Shown here piece after piece: positions 45,472-59,514 of a stretch of 64,000 bases of DNA. Positions within the stretch are counted from its first letter, which is position 1, and each line of letters opens with the position of its first letter. The DNA comes from Ulota crispa (lineage: Eukaryota > Streptophyta > Bryopsida > Orthotrichales > Orthotrichaceae). Position numbers and translations under genes: made by a program. A model generated the notes under the pieces. The model worked only from the letters and a program-made list of their open reading frames with translations, was not told the origin of the DNA and did not search any database. The stretch lies in the NCBI GenBank assembly GCA_963920765.1, contig OY987242.1, positions 6,784,789 through 6,848,788 of the forward strand. The letters are read 5' to 3'.

Positions 45472-46380
45472 GTATGATTTATTGGTGAGACTTCTACTCC
45501 GACGTTCTAGAATTGTTGGCGCTCAAAGTAGGCACACATCCACAAAATTGTAAACTATATAGCCTGTTAGCCACAGGGTAAAGGTTACATCCGTTTGCTT
45601 TTTAGAGGATTTAAATGAACATCTGCAAGTGACAAGATTGATATCACATTCCTGATTCATGTACTGCACTGTCAGTACACATTCTTGTTACTACCTTAAT
45701 GACATGAGAGGCGTCCCTGACTCCCGGTGCTGCAACCTTCAGGATGATGCTTGAGCACATGAAAATTCACAAGTATCAAACCAGTTCCTCATCTTACCAT
45801 AGAGCACTGTGTTTTTCAAAATGATCAAATACTTTAGTGCTCATACCTGCAAGATTCAATTGAATAGGGGTTTCAAAGTTCATGGATATTGTATTAATTT
45901 CAAGGCATTTTTGCTCTTAATTTTGAGAGCTTTTTCAAGAGAAAACCAACTTTTTCTCAAACTCTGCTTTTGTCATTAAGAAAGCAGAAACTTTCATACT
46001 CCTAGCAGGTGCAGAAAATGCAAGCATCTCCTCTCCTAGGTCCGCGAATTCCTTCGCTTCAGAAATATTAAAAAAGACACGGAATCCTGTTCACCATCTG
46101 TATTGGGGTGGATGCGACAGAACTTCAAAATCCATTGTGAGAAATCAAAATTCTTGTACTGCAAAAAGAGGCAGAGAAAACAATGGTTGAAAGAAATGAT
46201 TTTGCTGATAAAACAACAAAAGATTGAAATCCCCTAGTATCTGAGAGTATATGCACTGTATCCAAAGGAAATCAACGTGTTGGTTCAGGTAGTACCAGTT
46301 TGTTTACAAGCGACTGAAGCAACCTCTGGAGAAGTACCAATACATGAATGCATGGTGCAAGATCCTAAGGATTTTAACCC
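45472..46380. other. Intergenic DNA, no gene seen
   Basis: Mixed-composition sequence without a frame or repeat that I can support. Confidence 0.5.
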
Positions 46381-46384
46381 TTAA

Positions 46385-46814
46385 CCCCTAAGCGCCCAGG
46401 CGGACAGTTTTGGTCTGCATTCCCGTCTAATTTTGAAATCCTGGGCACTCTGGGGTACATCATATACATTAAATTGGGAATTTTGTAACATTTTGAGTTT
46501 AAGGTGACCAACTTAAACCAACCATTAGGGTACAACTTGGGAATCTAGTTTCCCCATTTTTATGAATATGATGTTGGGATTAATGAAATAGGCTCTTATA
46601 ATACATAGTATGTATGCTGTTCTATAATTGACATTTACTATCAACAAAAAGTTTTAATTTGAGATCTTGACTACCTCACTAGGACACCATTGATCTATAT
46701 TCTAATGACTTCTTTGTTGATTTCAAATGTAATAAAGGTGTGAATGCATTCCAAATGCAAGAAAAATATACCTTACTGTACTGGCCGCACAAGGGCTGCT
46801 TCGCCCTTTAGGGG
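46385..46814 (+). mobile_element. TTAA-flanked element (family I), copy 3, with inserted family F fragment
   Basis: TTAA at 46381-46384 and 46815-46818; ends CCCCTAAGCGCCCAGG and CGCCCTTTAGGGG. 46572-46790 matches 23200-23424 and 23429-23640. About 46465-46565 resembles family F and is probably a nested insertion. Confidence 0.7.
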
Positions 46815-47738
46815 TTAAACCCCCAATAATCTTCGCTCTCAAAATCCAGCAGTCCAGCTTTCACTTTGGGTTTTTTCGCAATGAACATACCACTGAAAAG
46901 AGCTGATCTGAGGAAATCCCTCCGAATCACTGGATCTCTGGTGGATTATTTCAGCCAAGAAAGTACACACTGCAGGGAAAAAATCAAAATCGTGATAGGG
47001 CTGTACAATTTGGGGCAAAGATTTCATTTTCCTACAACCCTTACCGTCCTACTCACCTACTCATGCAAGTATGCAAGTACAGGTATGGTGCTCTACACAA
47101 TGCCGTTCCCCTGTGCTCCAATATAAGACCGCAATTGAACCCTGAAACTTCCAATTCTTCGTTTCTATTCTTTTAGGTAGTGAGTTCGTCATTTCATTAG
47201 GTCTGTTAACGTTAGCTTGTGTAACACCAAGAGGTTCTAATTGGTCATCCTTCTGGACTAAGTCCTGAATAAATTGTTATAATTTATAGTCACAAACTCT
47301 TGAGGTCTATTTCTGCATGTACTGTACAGTTTCCTGTTTAACATTTTCTGTATTAAAAAGTTGCTAGCCATAAGCAGCTAGTGTGTAATTCGACATTTCT
47401 TGGCTGGTTTGGATCGACTAGTTGCACACAAGCCTTGAGGATTTATACTGTGACGATTGAAATAGCCAACTTAGAGTTCTATGCCAGCATTAAAATATTC
47501 GTACCTGAACCAGTTCAAAAGATTACAACTGACAACAGAAAATTTGTCATGTTGCAAGAGCAGTATTTTCGTCCTTGAGCAAATAAGCTAATAAAAGCTG
47601 CCATCAGTTGCATTACCAGGAACCAGATAGGCATCCAGCGCTGTGATGTTGTGAGCCACATATGAGCAACGAAGCTTTGATTGATTCTGAAAACAGTTTA
47701 GTGTGCATTTATTGGTCGTAACAAACTTAGTACCGAGA

Positions 47739-48125
47739 ATGAAGATGCTGAGGATGTGGCCGTTGGTGGCTGTGATGACGCTGATCATGAACATGAGGAG
47801 TGCGAGGGGGACGGAGGGAGCGATCATCATCCTGAACCAAGCCACGAGCCATTTCACAGTGACTGTCATCAGTCCATGTTTGCAATACAAGGTGGTGTAC
47901 AAGAAGGAGCCCGTGAGGCACAACGAAGAGTTCGTGAATGTGCAGGGAAGCCACAACAACTTTGCAGTTTTCACCGTCACCGCGACGCATCAATCAACGA
48001 CTGTCGACATTGAAGACGATTCTTTCGTTGTTATAGAAGACGGCCCCGGCGGAATGGCTACAATCACCGGATACCTCGTTGACAGTAGCTCACTTTCGGT
48101 ATTGAGCACGCTATTTTACCTCTAA
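47739..48125 (+). CDS. Small secreted protein candidate, unknown
   Basis: 128 residues from Met at 47739 (an upstream in-frame ATG at 47703 would add 12). Residues 1 to about 23 look like a signal peptide (MKMLRMWPLVAVMTLI.., small residues near ARG-TEG). The mature part alternates hydrophobic and polar residues (IIILNQATSHFTVTVI; NNFAVFTVTATHQSTTVDI), as in a beta-sandwich, and has a single cysteine. I do not recognise the family. No intron is needed. GC content of this frame is higher than the flanks, and no repeat covers it, which supports a gene; expression evidence is lacking. Confidence 0.45.
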   Translation: MKMLRMWPLVAVMTLIMNMRSARGTEGAIIILNQATSHFTVTVISPCLQYKVVYKKEPVRHNEEFVNVQGSHNNFAVFTVTATHQSTTVDIEDDSFVVIEDGPGGMATITGYLVDSSSLSVLSTLFYL

Positions 48126-48756
48126 TTGTAAAAGCTAATCAAACTCAATGTAGCGTTAGCTTTTATGCAATTAATTTCAAGAATTCGATACCAGCAGCAG
48201 CAGCAACTGTACCTCAAATTGCGTCCTCATGTGCTCTGTCTCGCAGCATTGAATGAGTAGTGAAGATAGTCTAACTCCTCAATCATTGTATAATTCTTAA
48301 AACCTCGCATAACTTGAAGAATTCTATGGCCTAGAATCGCTTTCACAGATTTTATTTTGCAAGATAAAACATAATCCGCATAATTCTTGTCGATTTGTGT
48401 CAGTAGTGTGCATACATCCTCATAGAAAACTTAATCCGACTCTCAGTTTGAGCAAAGAGCGGACAAACACAACGAGAAGAAACACTCGGTGAATGAAGAG
48501 TTAATTGGGACAGTTGTACTAGGAAAAGGCTTGTTCACACCGCAAGCGAGAAGAATTCGAAAGTTCACTTTACATTAACCCAACATAGTCAAGGGGACTA
48601 TGCGAACTTTAGTTTTGTGATGCAACAAGAGTGCACAAATCTTCAGTTTGCCAGATTTTGTGTCAAGCTCACCTTTCTTGAACGAACCTCAAGCATATTC
48701 ATGGTGACCATTATATCACTAATGTTTATAGTTTAGTACTTAGATAATTGTGATTA

Positions 48757-48785
48757 TTATATATATATATATATATATGTATATT
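48757..48785. repeat. (AT)n microsatellite
   Basis: A pure TA/AT run of about 29 bases. Confidence 0.9.
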
Positions 48786-48997
48786 GTACCAATGGAAGCA
48801 ATAGGAATATCCTTGCAATAAATAAATTCTACATTAGCAATCTTATCATAGATTATGGTTAGTTTTAAAACTTAAATCATGAATGACCAATGAACTCACA
48901 AACACCATTAATTTTATTCAAAGTAAAGCCAAGCAACCACTTTATGCATGTACCCTCTTTTCACCTTATGCATTGATAGGGTGATGCATCAACTCTA

Positions 48998-49208
48998 TGC
49001 TACATCACCCCCTATGTCACATCCCTCCCTATGCCACATCACCCCTATGTCACATCACCCCTTATGCCACATCATCCCTTATGCCACATCACCCCCTATG
49101 TCACATCACCCCTTATGCCACATCACCCTTTATGCCACATCACCCCTATGTCACATCACCCCTTATGCCACATCATCCCTTATGCCACATCACCCCCTCT
49201 GCCATGTG
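48998..49208 (+). repeat. Minisatellite, unit about 18-19 bases
   Basis: About eleven tandem units of the type CCCCTTATGCCACATCA, alternating with CTATGTCACATCA variants in a higher-order order. A decayed CATGCCCCCTTATCT-like tail continues to about 49390. The frames read through it are by-products of the repeat. Confidence 0.9.
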
Positions 49209-49539
49209 CCACCTATTGCCGTGCCTCCTATCCTTATGCCCCCTTATCTACATGCCTCTTTATCCCCATGCCCCCTTATCTATGTGCCCTCATATCCCCA
49301 TGCCCCACTAACCTGGTACTCCCTGGCTATCCTTGTGCCCCCATATCCCCTATCCCCATACCCCCTATCTCCATGTTTCCTTATCTTTATGCCCTCAAAT
49401 TTTACTTTATTCCATTTATAAATTTAGTTAAACTTGGACTTCATTCTATTTTTCTTTTCATCCAATATGGAATTTTTTTATAAACATTAGATTAGATAAA
49501 GTATAAAAAAACAATTGACATTTATTCTTGGTTGTGTTC

Positions 49540-49557
49540 TATATATCTATATCTATC

Positions 49558-49627
<70 letters not shown>
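49540..49627. repeat. Long (AT)n microsatellite
   Basis: About 85 bases of nearly pure AT repeats with a few CT/AC interruptions at the left. Confidence 0.9.
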
Positions 49628-49632
<5 letters not shown>

Positions 49633-50191
49633 AAGAAATTAACCTCCAAAGACAAAGCTTTCAATGACAAGCCATAGACATTAAGAGGTCTTTTATACAT
49701 TCTTCCATGTGAAGGTAAAGAGGAAGTAAGCAAAGTGTTTTTTGTTTTAATTATGACAAAATCCAAATTGAACTCTTAATTTGTATTAAACAAATATTTT
49801 ATAACTAATTAAAATAGTGAACATTTTGCAATAGGATTACAATAGAGCTTGGTGTTCAATCCCTTGTTTCCATCTATTTTTTAATTTTATAGTTACTTTG
49901 TATGCTCATTGTCAACTATAATGACTTTCAAAAGACATCCTTATTGTACAAGCTCTTACCAAGAAATTTCTTTCTTGTTTTTGAAATTTTTATTACCATT
50001 ATTGAGGGCTTCTATTTTTTGAATTATTTCAAACCCTTATAAGTATGGAACTTTAGACCATATATACCTCTTTGTAGGAGTCTTTCTTTACAATTGCTCT
50101 ATTGTTGTCTTGATTATATACTTTTTTTTAAAGATATGATTTTTTGAGAGTAATTTCTACATTAGTTATCACCAAATTTTCATTTAATTTT

Positions 50192-50516
50192 AGGGAAATT
50201 TTCATGGATACCCTTAAAATTTGCAATGTTTATATAGATATCCTTGTTTTTTCAAAAATTGCACAAATATTTTTGGACAATCATTTTTAGGCATTTGTTT
50301 GTTGTGCTCGTACTTCCTTCACGACTAATGTTGAAGAAGGGATTGTATTGAAACAAAAAAAAAGTAATGTGCGCACAAGGGAAGAAGGGAAGTGGCATGC
50401 ACAACAAAACAAATATCTGAAAACTTTGGTCCAAGAGTATTTGTGTAAATTCTGAAAAAAATAGGGGTATCTATGTAAATATTGCAAACTTCAAGGGTAC
50501 TCATGAAATTTTCCCT
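50192..50516. mobile_element. Family D foldback MITE, copy 5
   Basis: 325 bases, both ends complete (AGGGAAATTTTCATGGATAC and complement). Confidence 0.85.
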
Positions 50517-51376
50517 AAATTAGAGCCTTGGACACAAAGTTGTAGTCCTTCAAACCCCCACACATTCAATTCTTCATCAAATTTAAAAACAATTACATAT
50601 TTGAAAAGCTTGCTAAGAGGGATAAATTGAGTTTGAATTTGAAAATTAAGTTTTTCTTATTTCAAGCTTTTAATTCATGCCAAATGCCATTTTGCACAAA
50701 TAAGTATGTCATATTTATCAACTTTTACCAACATCATCAACATCTTTGTGGCTTTTAACATCCTTTTAGAACTTGAAATTGTCTCAACTCAAGCAAGCCT
50801 TTTGTACATTGAGAATTGATTGAAAATATCTTGGGTGTAAATTGTTGACAAACTTGTAGTGATTTTAAAAACATTTAAATCGTAAAGAGGTTTTTTTTCA
50901 AATGTTTTTTTTTTCTTCTAAAACTTCTCCTAATTAGATTAACTTCAAACTTTAACAAAAATTTCTCCCTTTTCTAAGCTTTTCAAACATGTCATTAGTT
51001 TTAAATTTGGTTAAGTAATGATTGCATAAATTTCTTTTTGAAGAAGGAGTGCAACTTTCTGTCCAAACTCTATATTGCATTCCATTTATTTATCTATCAG
51101 TCTATTTAGCGTTTTTTTAAGACTAATTTTTTTGCATATCTCTTTTATGTTTTGCATTAAATGCTGATTTTGTAACTGCCGCACAAATTTTAATTTATGT
51201 AGGGACCATAAATGTTTTAATTGTATTTGCTGTAATGTTAATCAATAAACCAGATTCATTACAAATTTCACCAAAAGTGGTATGGTTGGTTGCTAACTTT
51301 CTTGCACTCCAATATTGGAGTTGAAAACTTTGTTCCCAAAATAATTAACTACAAACTCATCTTGACATGGAGGCGG
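50517..51376. other. AT-rich intergenic DNA
   Basis: No gene or repeat recognised; homopolymer-rich. Confidence 0.5.
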
Positions 51377-51379
51377 TAA

Positions 51380-51810
51380 GGGCATCCTCAATCCGGCTGG
51401 GTTAACACGCCTCTATTGGTACTTTCACAGTGGGGGTCAGCATTTTAACAATTATCAGGATCCAATGCAACTGCTATGTTTCCCATCAAAATGGAGGGGT
51501 TGCCAAAATCTTGGGCATACCCGTTAGTTTCATAGGCCTTGCTGGACCCCTCCAAGCAGCTAGCTACTTGTGAAATCAACCCAAATTGGTGGCAGCATGT
51601 GCGGAAAGGCTCAAATTATAGAAACAACAAAGAGCATCTCGTATAAAGCACAAGAACGAAGGTGATCAAAAACTGCTTGTAACTGCCTTTAAGGTTCTTA
51701 TTACCGGTAGCATTGGATCCCATGGACCGCTACCTCGCTCATGTGGGTGAAGGTCCCTTGAACCAGGCCTCTTGGAGGGCTCATATGCCGGGTATGGACT
51801 GGGGATGCCC
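51380..51810. mobile_element. Family J MITE, Harbinger/Tourist-like (TAA duplication)
   Basis: 431 bases between TAA at 51377-51379 and 51811-51813; ends GGGCATCCTCAATCC and ACTGGGGATGCCC. It lies about 110 bases upstream of the telo-box of the ubiquitin-L40 gene, so it forms part of that promoter. Confidence 0.75.
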
Positions 51811-51918
51811 TAACTTGCACATAGCCGTCATACCGGTCATAACAAGGAACAAAGGCAACAGAGTGTTCCCGAGTTCCCGACGCGTGTTCTCCAAAGAGTT
51901 CGCAGAGTTCCGGCGATG

Positions 51919-51927
51919 AAACCCTAA
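51919..51927 (+). promoter_or_regulatory. Telo-box of the ubiquitin-L40 gene
   Basis: AAACCCTAA, the telo-box common near transcription starts of plant ribosomal-protein and translation genes, 105 bases before the ATG. Confidence 0.55.
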
Positions 51928-51953
51928 CCCTGAGTTGGAGGTGTTTCAAATGA

Positions 51954-53580
<1,627 letters not shown>

Positions 53581-55634
53581 GCGGTCGAGTTTTCGCAGGT
53601 GTGCACCTGTCAAGGTTATGTTTCTTGGTTGTGTGACATAGCATCCAATTCTTGTGTGCCTTTCTTAGGTTTGGTTAACACGATGTGTAGCTGGATGCCG
53701 TGCATTACAATTTGGGCTTTTCCACCCCAATTACATAAATTTGTCTTTACGATTGTGTTTCATGCATTTGTGTTTCTTGTGCACACGGATTAGGTGTTCG
53801 GTAGTTTCATGCTTTTTAACTTTTCTCACAATGGTACCTCCACTAAACATATATGGAATGTTTTGATTTTTAATATGAACATAAGTGCTCGGCGACTGGC
53901 TGCTACAGTTGTGATAAATAACTGCCTGGTCTCCTGGCGGATAGGCTTAATTTTGGGTTTTATATTTAAGTTTCAACATATCTCTCAGGTAACATGATCC
54001 GTCGTTAGTTGACATTCTCCGCTGACTGCCTACGAATGGCAAAAGAGAGTACTACCGGTACCCTACTTTGAAATAGCACAATTAGTAAAAATTAAATTCC
54101 AGGTGCAACTGGCTTAATGATGGCAGATAGAGCCGTGGAAGTGCTCCATCATGAGTTCTCGTATGCGTTGGCCATTACCTCACCAATCCTTCACCTGAAG
54201 TTAACCCAATTCTTTACATGCCTTCTGAGGTCTTGATTTTCGGAGTTATGCTGAGTTTGGGCTTCATGGGATTTATTGTCATGCAACTTGGCAATCCTTT
54301 CTCTTTGTGTTCTATTTGATCAAGACAGAAAATATTCTACAGATATGCGAAGCAACTGCTTACTCGGCACAAACTTTTTGAAATTTTTAAAGTACCAACA
54401 GCAATATTTCCAGTTGATCCCTACTCGGCCGAAGGGACGTAATACGTCTCCTTTCCCATTACCTGAAGCGGTGGGGGGGGGGGGGGGGGGGGGTTGAGAG
54501 ATCGAGTGTGTAGAAGGGCCCTCTTGTGGTTACTATGTCTATTGACGTCTGGTGCAATTTATTGTTGGGTGCTGTTTTTGATGGACGGTCCCTTGAACCA
54601 GATTTTGTGCGATTGGAACACAAATCAGAGAACCCCATATTCAATGAATATGGAGTTGTGAGTTAGATATGGAGTGTATTTGGACATTGTAGCACGTTTG
54701 AGTTTATTTTGCTAGAACAATAAGTTTAGCCCTTAACCCTTAAATGTCCATGGGTGTTTTTCTTGTTTTTGGAAGGTAGTTTTGAAATTTTTGAATTGTC
54801 CTTGTAAGATCATTATCAAACATCAAAACAAAATTATAATCGTTGAATCTTGAATTTCAAAGCTTCTAGATGGCAATACCCAAAATAATCCAAAATGGCC
54901 ACGCGGATTTGAAGATATTTGTGATTGAATGATAATGAGTATGGAATATTTTTCTTTTTTTGGAGTTGCCCAAATCATCTAATGTAAATTGACAACTTTT
55001 AGATACAAAATTGGAAAACAACCACCTAGGATGTTCTAGTGTTTATTGTTGTTACTTCAAAACTAATGGCCCTCTTTCCAAATCCATGACCACAATTTCA
55101 CAAATGAGCTTGCAACGCAACTATCAAAATGCAATTGTCTAATACAAAGAATATTTTTAGCTTCAATTGTTGACCATATACCATTATGGATGAAAGAAAA
55201 TTCAATAGTGAATGAATTCTAATTTGTATAACAAAGGCATTTCAAGTGAAATTAGTCCAAAAGCACTTTTTGATTTTGTTAAATGTCAAAGTTTTTGTAA
55301 AAATGCCATGATTGTCCAAGGGAGTGTCCAAGAGAAATCAAGTACTCAAAAAAATTCAAATTAAACGGCCACAAAACTGCCTCTTCTTTGGCTTTCTACC
55401 AAAAATACTTCCATTTTACTAAGCTCCCAAGATTTTTCCACAAAAGCGCACTTTTGCTTAGATGGTCCATTCACAAGCCTCCTACCTTATGTCAGTTTTT
55501 GTTGGTGGCCTAGTGATACCATCATGCACAATCAGCAAGGGCACATTTTGAAATTCCTTAACGAATCTAACGAATTTATGCTTCACTAGGAATATAACAG
55601 GGTCCCGCTTCAGCTACCTCTGCTTTATGACTGA
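53581..55634. other. 3' UTR and intergenic DNA
   Basis: No gene recognised. A TTAA + CCCTTAAATGTCC motif at 54733-54746 looks like the left end of a TTAA-type element, but no right end was found. Confidence 0.5.
54473..54493 (+). repeat. Poly(G) run of 21
   Basis: Uninterrupted G tract, potential quadruplex or sequencing-length uncertainty. Confidence 0.9.
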
Positions 55635-56273
55635 GGCCCTGTTCAAGCTTCAGACAGACTAGCGACCGGTCGAAACACACAAATTGGTATCCTGTCCGGT
55701 GTTTTGCCCGATAGAAAAAATTTAGTGTAATTGCGTGTCATTCAAGAGTGTGTCTTTGTCGGACAAGTTTGGTACCACCCTTGGAGCAAGCCTCAAATCT
55801 TCACTATCTTGATTGTTGACGTGGCTATATAGGGTGATCCCCATGATGGCAAAGATGAATGTAAAAATACCAAACAACCAACAATCTGAACCCAATAGCG
55901 GAGGAAAGCCAAATTTCAACCAATCATGTTTGAGAAATTTTTTGCTGAATCAAGCCCGAGGCTCGGTTCAGATTAGTGAGTGGCCAAAAATTTCTCAAAG
56001 GTGATTGGTTGAAATATGGCTTTTGTGCAATGCAAGGTTCAAACAAAGGGTTTGTCTAGTACTTTAACATCCAAGTTCACCAACCAATATAGTCATGTTA
56101 GCGGCCAAGATAGTGAAGTTTTGGGGCTTGCTCCAAGGGTGGTTCCAAACTTGCTCGGTAGAAGCACATTATTAGATGACACACAATGACATGCAACTGA
56201 GTTTCTAGCCGATGAACCACAAGTAGGGGTGCCAATTTTGCTACTTCATCTAGTCCCTAGTCTGAATCAGGTC
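55635..56273. mobile_element. 639-base foldback element, TNA-type flanks
   Basis: Ends GGCCCTGTTCAAGCTTCAGA and TCTGAATCAGGTC pair imperfectly. The inner arms pair well over GGTACCACCCTTGGAGCAAG and CTTGCTCCAAGGGTGGTTCC. Flanks TGA and TAA would fit a Harbinger-type TNA duplication. Confidence 0.65.
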
Positions 56274-56584
56274 TAATTGCACACTGAACTTGTGTATTCA
56301 ATGTCACTGCCAAGTCCGCTCAATCACAGCCAAGGTTGAATTTCTTGGCAAACGAGTACCTTGTTGTCCCCTCTAGACTAGAGAATATCTTGACGGAACA
56401 AAACTCGTTGGAGGAAATTTGTTAGAGGTGGCAAATTTTTGCCAAGAAATTAAATGCTGATCACAATGCTATGTTATTCAGTACTAGGCATTGTTGTCTA
56501 ATTTTGAACAACAATTAAGAAAGAGATCCTCTTTTGAAGAGTTGGAAGCATCATCTGATATTATTGCAGTGTACCAGAGCTGTA

Positions 56585-56723
56585 AGGTAGCACCACCCAT
56601 TCCCGACTGTGTAACAAACCCAATCCCCTTGTACCCAGGATTTTCATTTCAGAAATTGAAATGAAAATCTTGGGTATATGGTGGTCAAGTTTGTTAAATG
56701 GTTGGGTATGGGTGGTGCTACCT
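56585..56723. mobile_element. Family B MITE, 139 bases (TA duplication)
   Basis: Ends AGGTAGCACCACCCATTCCC and complement, flanked by TA. Nearly the whole element is a palindrome around TTTCATTTCAGAAATTGAAA. Its ends belong to the AGGTAG superfamily of families A, C and E. Confidence 0.85.
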
Positions 56724-56726
56724 TAA

Positions 56727-57509
56727 CCCTTGAGTGCCCAATTGACCATTTTCAGGTCGTTGCCCATTTTTTTCAAGTTGCTCAAGACAAAAAAAACTTT
56801 TTTCAAAAAAACATTTTTTTGTGTGATAGAAAATCAAGTCTACTTTCCAACTTAACCCCTCAACTCTCTAGAGGCCAGAATGTGGCCTCTCTATATTTGA
56901 TAGTTTGTTGTCTTTGACCGTTATAATCTTTTGATCCATGCAACAAAAACTTACCAAAATTTTCATACATATGCGGACCCTAAACCTCATGCAATATCAA
57001 CGGCTAACTTTTCCAAATGTTGTTTTAGAACTTGTGGTGCCAAATTGTTTGCAATGAGGTCTAATATTGCACAAATTTGGGCTGGGCGCTGAGGAATAAT
57101 CTTGAATCATGTCAATCCAAGTTAAACTCCACCAAGGAGAATTTTTCAAAAACAAACTCTTCAGTATTTACTAGTGTTATGAAGTTCACTATTTTGGGAA
57201 ACCATGATGTTCTCTCCTTTCAAAAGCTTGCATTTTTCAAGGTTTAGGATAGAATGTCTATTTTTAACCAATCATACCAAAATTTGAAATCTATGAGTAA
57301 AATTTGTAATTTTGGTGAATATTAAATGGTAAATGCTTCTAAGTTCATTACAAAAAAATCCAAAACTTTTTTTGAGTGTTTGACCATATGGATAATTACT
57401 TAACATTATGATTCTTATTATCTCTTCTGAAGCAAACTTCATCAAAATTACAAAAGTACCATTTTATAACACATCTATGTTTTGCCCTTCTCCCTTGGGT
57501 CTTTAGGGG
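56727..57509 (-). mobile_element. TTAA-flanked element with nested family H copy
   Basis: TTAA at 56723-56726 (sharing bases with the family B end) and 57510-57513; ends CCCTTGAGTGCCC and GGGTCTTTAGGGG. Aligns in reverse with 40999-41566 if the family H insertion at 56856-57095 is removed. Confidence 0.75.
56856..57095 (+). mobile_element. TTAA-type MITE (family H), copy 2, nested
   Basis: Left TTAA at 56852-56855 then CCCCTCAACTCTC; right GGGCGCTGAGGA with a decayed duplication. The interior matches 2646-2886 (shared ATAATCTTTTGATC, CAAATTTGGGCTGGG). Confidence 0.75.
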
Positions 57510-57624
57510 TTAACATAATTTTGAAATCAAAGAACAACTGCAAATAAAGTGAGAAAGAGTCCTAAAGTTCAGTATGGATTTGAAATGCATTGGTCTCATG
57601 AAAAAACTGTATGCTATAAAGTTA

Positions 57625-58014
57625 GGGTCTTGATATTGCCACCCTCTTTTGCATTATTGTTCAATTTTTAGTGGTTTCTGGGGATAGTTTTTTTTTTTTT
57701 TTTTTTTTTTTAATTTTTAAAATTTAGAATTAAATGTGTATCAAACCAAGTGATGTTTTGTTGGTGTTTTTCAAAATTATAAACTGCAATCAAAATTTTT
57801 GATAAGAAAATATAATAAAGTATTTTCTTTTCTTATCAAAAAAACTGATGGCAGTTTAACATTTTGAAAAACACCAACAAAAAATCACTTAATTTGATAC
57901 ATATTTAGTTCCAATTTTTTTTTTTTAAATTCTCTCCAAGAACCATAAAAATTTGAACAATGATATAGAGAAGAGGGTGGCAGTATCAAAAACGAGGGTG
58001 GTAGTATCAAGACC
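57625..58014. mobile_element. 390-base foldback MITE (TA flanks)
   Basis: TA flanks; ends GGGTCTTGATATTGCCACCC and its counterpart GGGTGGTAGTATCAAGACCC, the latter preceded by a second copy of the end motif. The inner arms pair over TTTTGTTGGTGTTTTTCAAA. Contains T and A homopolymers. Confidence 0.8.
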
Positions 58015-58454
58015 CTAAAATTATAACACTACGGTTGTCTGTTATAAGCATATAGGCAATATTTGGTGCACGCACCAAAAGACCTAGAAAAGAGAAATCT
58101 CCTTGGACCTATCAAAGCTAAGCTTAGGGGCAGTTTAGACTATATCCCACGTCCCACGTCCCAAGTCCCACTTCAATCTAAGAATTTGATTGGCGGAGAG
58201 GCAAAAGATGGGACTCTGCATTTTAGACTATGCCTCAAGTCCCACATCCCATTTGCTTACATGGCACCTACATGACAACACTTTTCCAAGTTTTGACCCC
58301 AAAAAAAGTGGGACTTCACTCCAAGATTGAATCAAGCATTTTGGTAAACCCACTAATCTTTTAGCCCAAGTCTCATCTTTTCCCATCTTTTTTGGCCCAC
58401 AAAGATGGGATTCCGCACTCATGTGGGACTTTGTCACATGGGACATGGGACAAA

Positions 58455-58847
58455 AGGTAGGAGCACCCAAATGCAACAATAGTCGTTTAGCAACATCTAA
58501 AATTAAACTTAAAGTAGACACTCTTGCACCCAAACAAGACACGCATGCACCCAAATCAAGCACGCAAGTTGACATAAGGGAATAGAAATTGTGTAAGTGG
58601 CGGTTTATGATTGGGTGTGACATGGTCTTTTTATTGTCAATTTTTTAGGGATCTAGTGTCCACAATAGGTCAATCTAGAGAGTGACCTTCAACAATTCAT
58701 AATTTATTCATACGATCTCACAAAATTCGAAAAACAATTTTCCTTGAATCTTTACCCATTTCCTAACAAGCACATGCCATTACATTCTCAAGTTAACCCT
58801 CCAGATTACCACATCTGAGGTGAGTGTCACATTTGGGTCTTCTACCT
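58455..58847. mobile_element. Family C MITE, copy 1
   Basis: 393 bases, ends AGGTAGGAGCACCCAAATGC and GCATTTGGGT-type complement (TTTGGGTCTTCTACCT). Copy 2 is at 63503. The upstream 58125-58450 is rich in GTCCCA/TGGGAC repeats and may be another, undefined element. Confidence 0.75.
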
Positions 58848-59514
58848 TACAAGCTGCACTCTCTTTGGAAGAGCTCCATCCCTTTCTCTGCACTCCGTGC
58901 TTGTATTAGTGGTAGTTACGGTTGAGTTTCCATTTTCTCAATCTTCACAGAAAACCTATGTGCCGAGCTGTCCACGACTGGTGCAAGGCTAGTTTTGTGA
59001 AGATTGAGAAAAAAAATTCTCATCTCCCAAGCATGGAGAAATGGCCTGAGAAATCCTTTTGTGTGAGGACTCTTACCATTTACTTGCTTGTGAACTACTT
59101 TTGACCCTTGCTTTTTCTACTCCTCCAATTGGTGGCCATTTTGCCTTCCTCAAAGTAAAACATTCTCCATTTTTTCATTCTTCATCCTCCATCATCCGCA
59201 AAAGGGGTATAACACCTCCTTTCATGAAGAAGTACTTCCATTGACTCCTACAATTGCTCATCCATTTCTCAATCTTCACGGAAATCTCAATCTCACACCA
59301 ACCGTGACTGGCACTATTGTTTCCGACACACAGTTTTCTGTTCAAGTTTTAGAAGAAAAACGAAAAGGAAAAGAAAAGGAAAAAAAGAAAAAGATCGATT
59401 CCTCATTCCAGATAGAGGCCAGGCACTGGCAATGGCGCCGACTTGGACCTGAGGAGGAAGCTTAACTAATAATTTGACAGCAGAGCAGCTTAAGATCGTA
59501 ATCGCTTTGCCATC

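Noticed and set aside
47381..47578. 65-codon frame upstream of the small secreted protein
   Set aside because: Too short, no leader or splice link to 47739.
48948..49483. Long overlapping frames rich in Pro/His/Met/Leu
   Set aside because: Products of the minisatellite; all three frames are open simply because the unit lacks stop codons.
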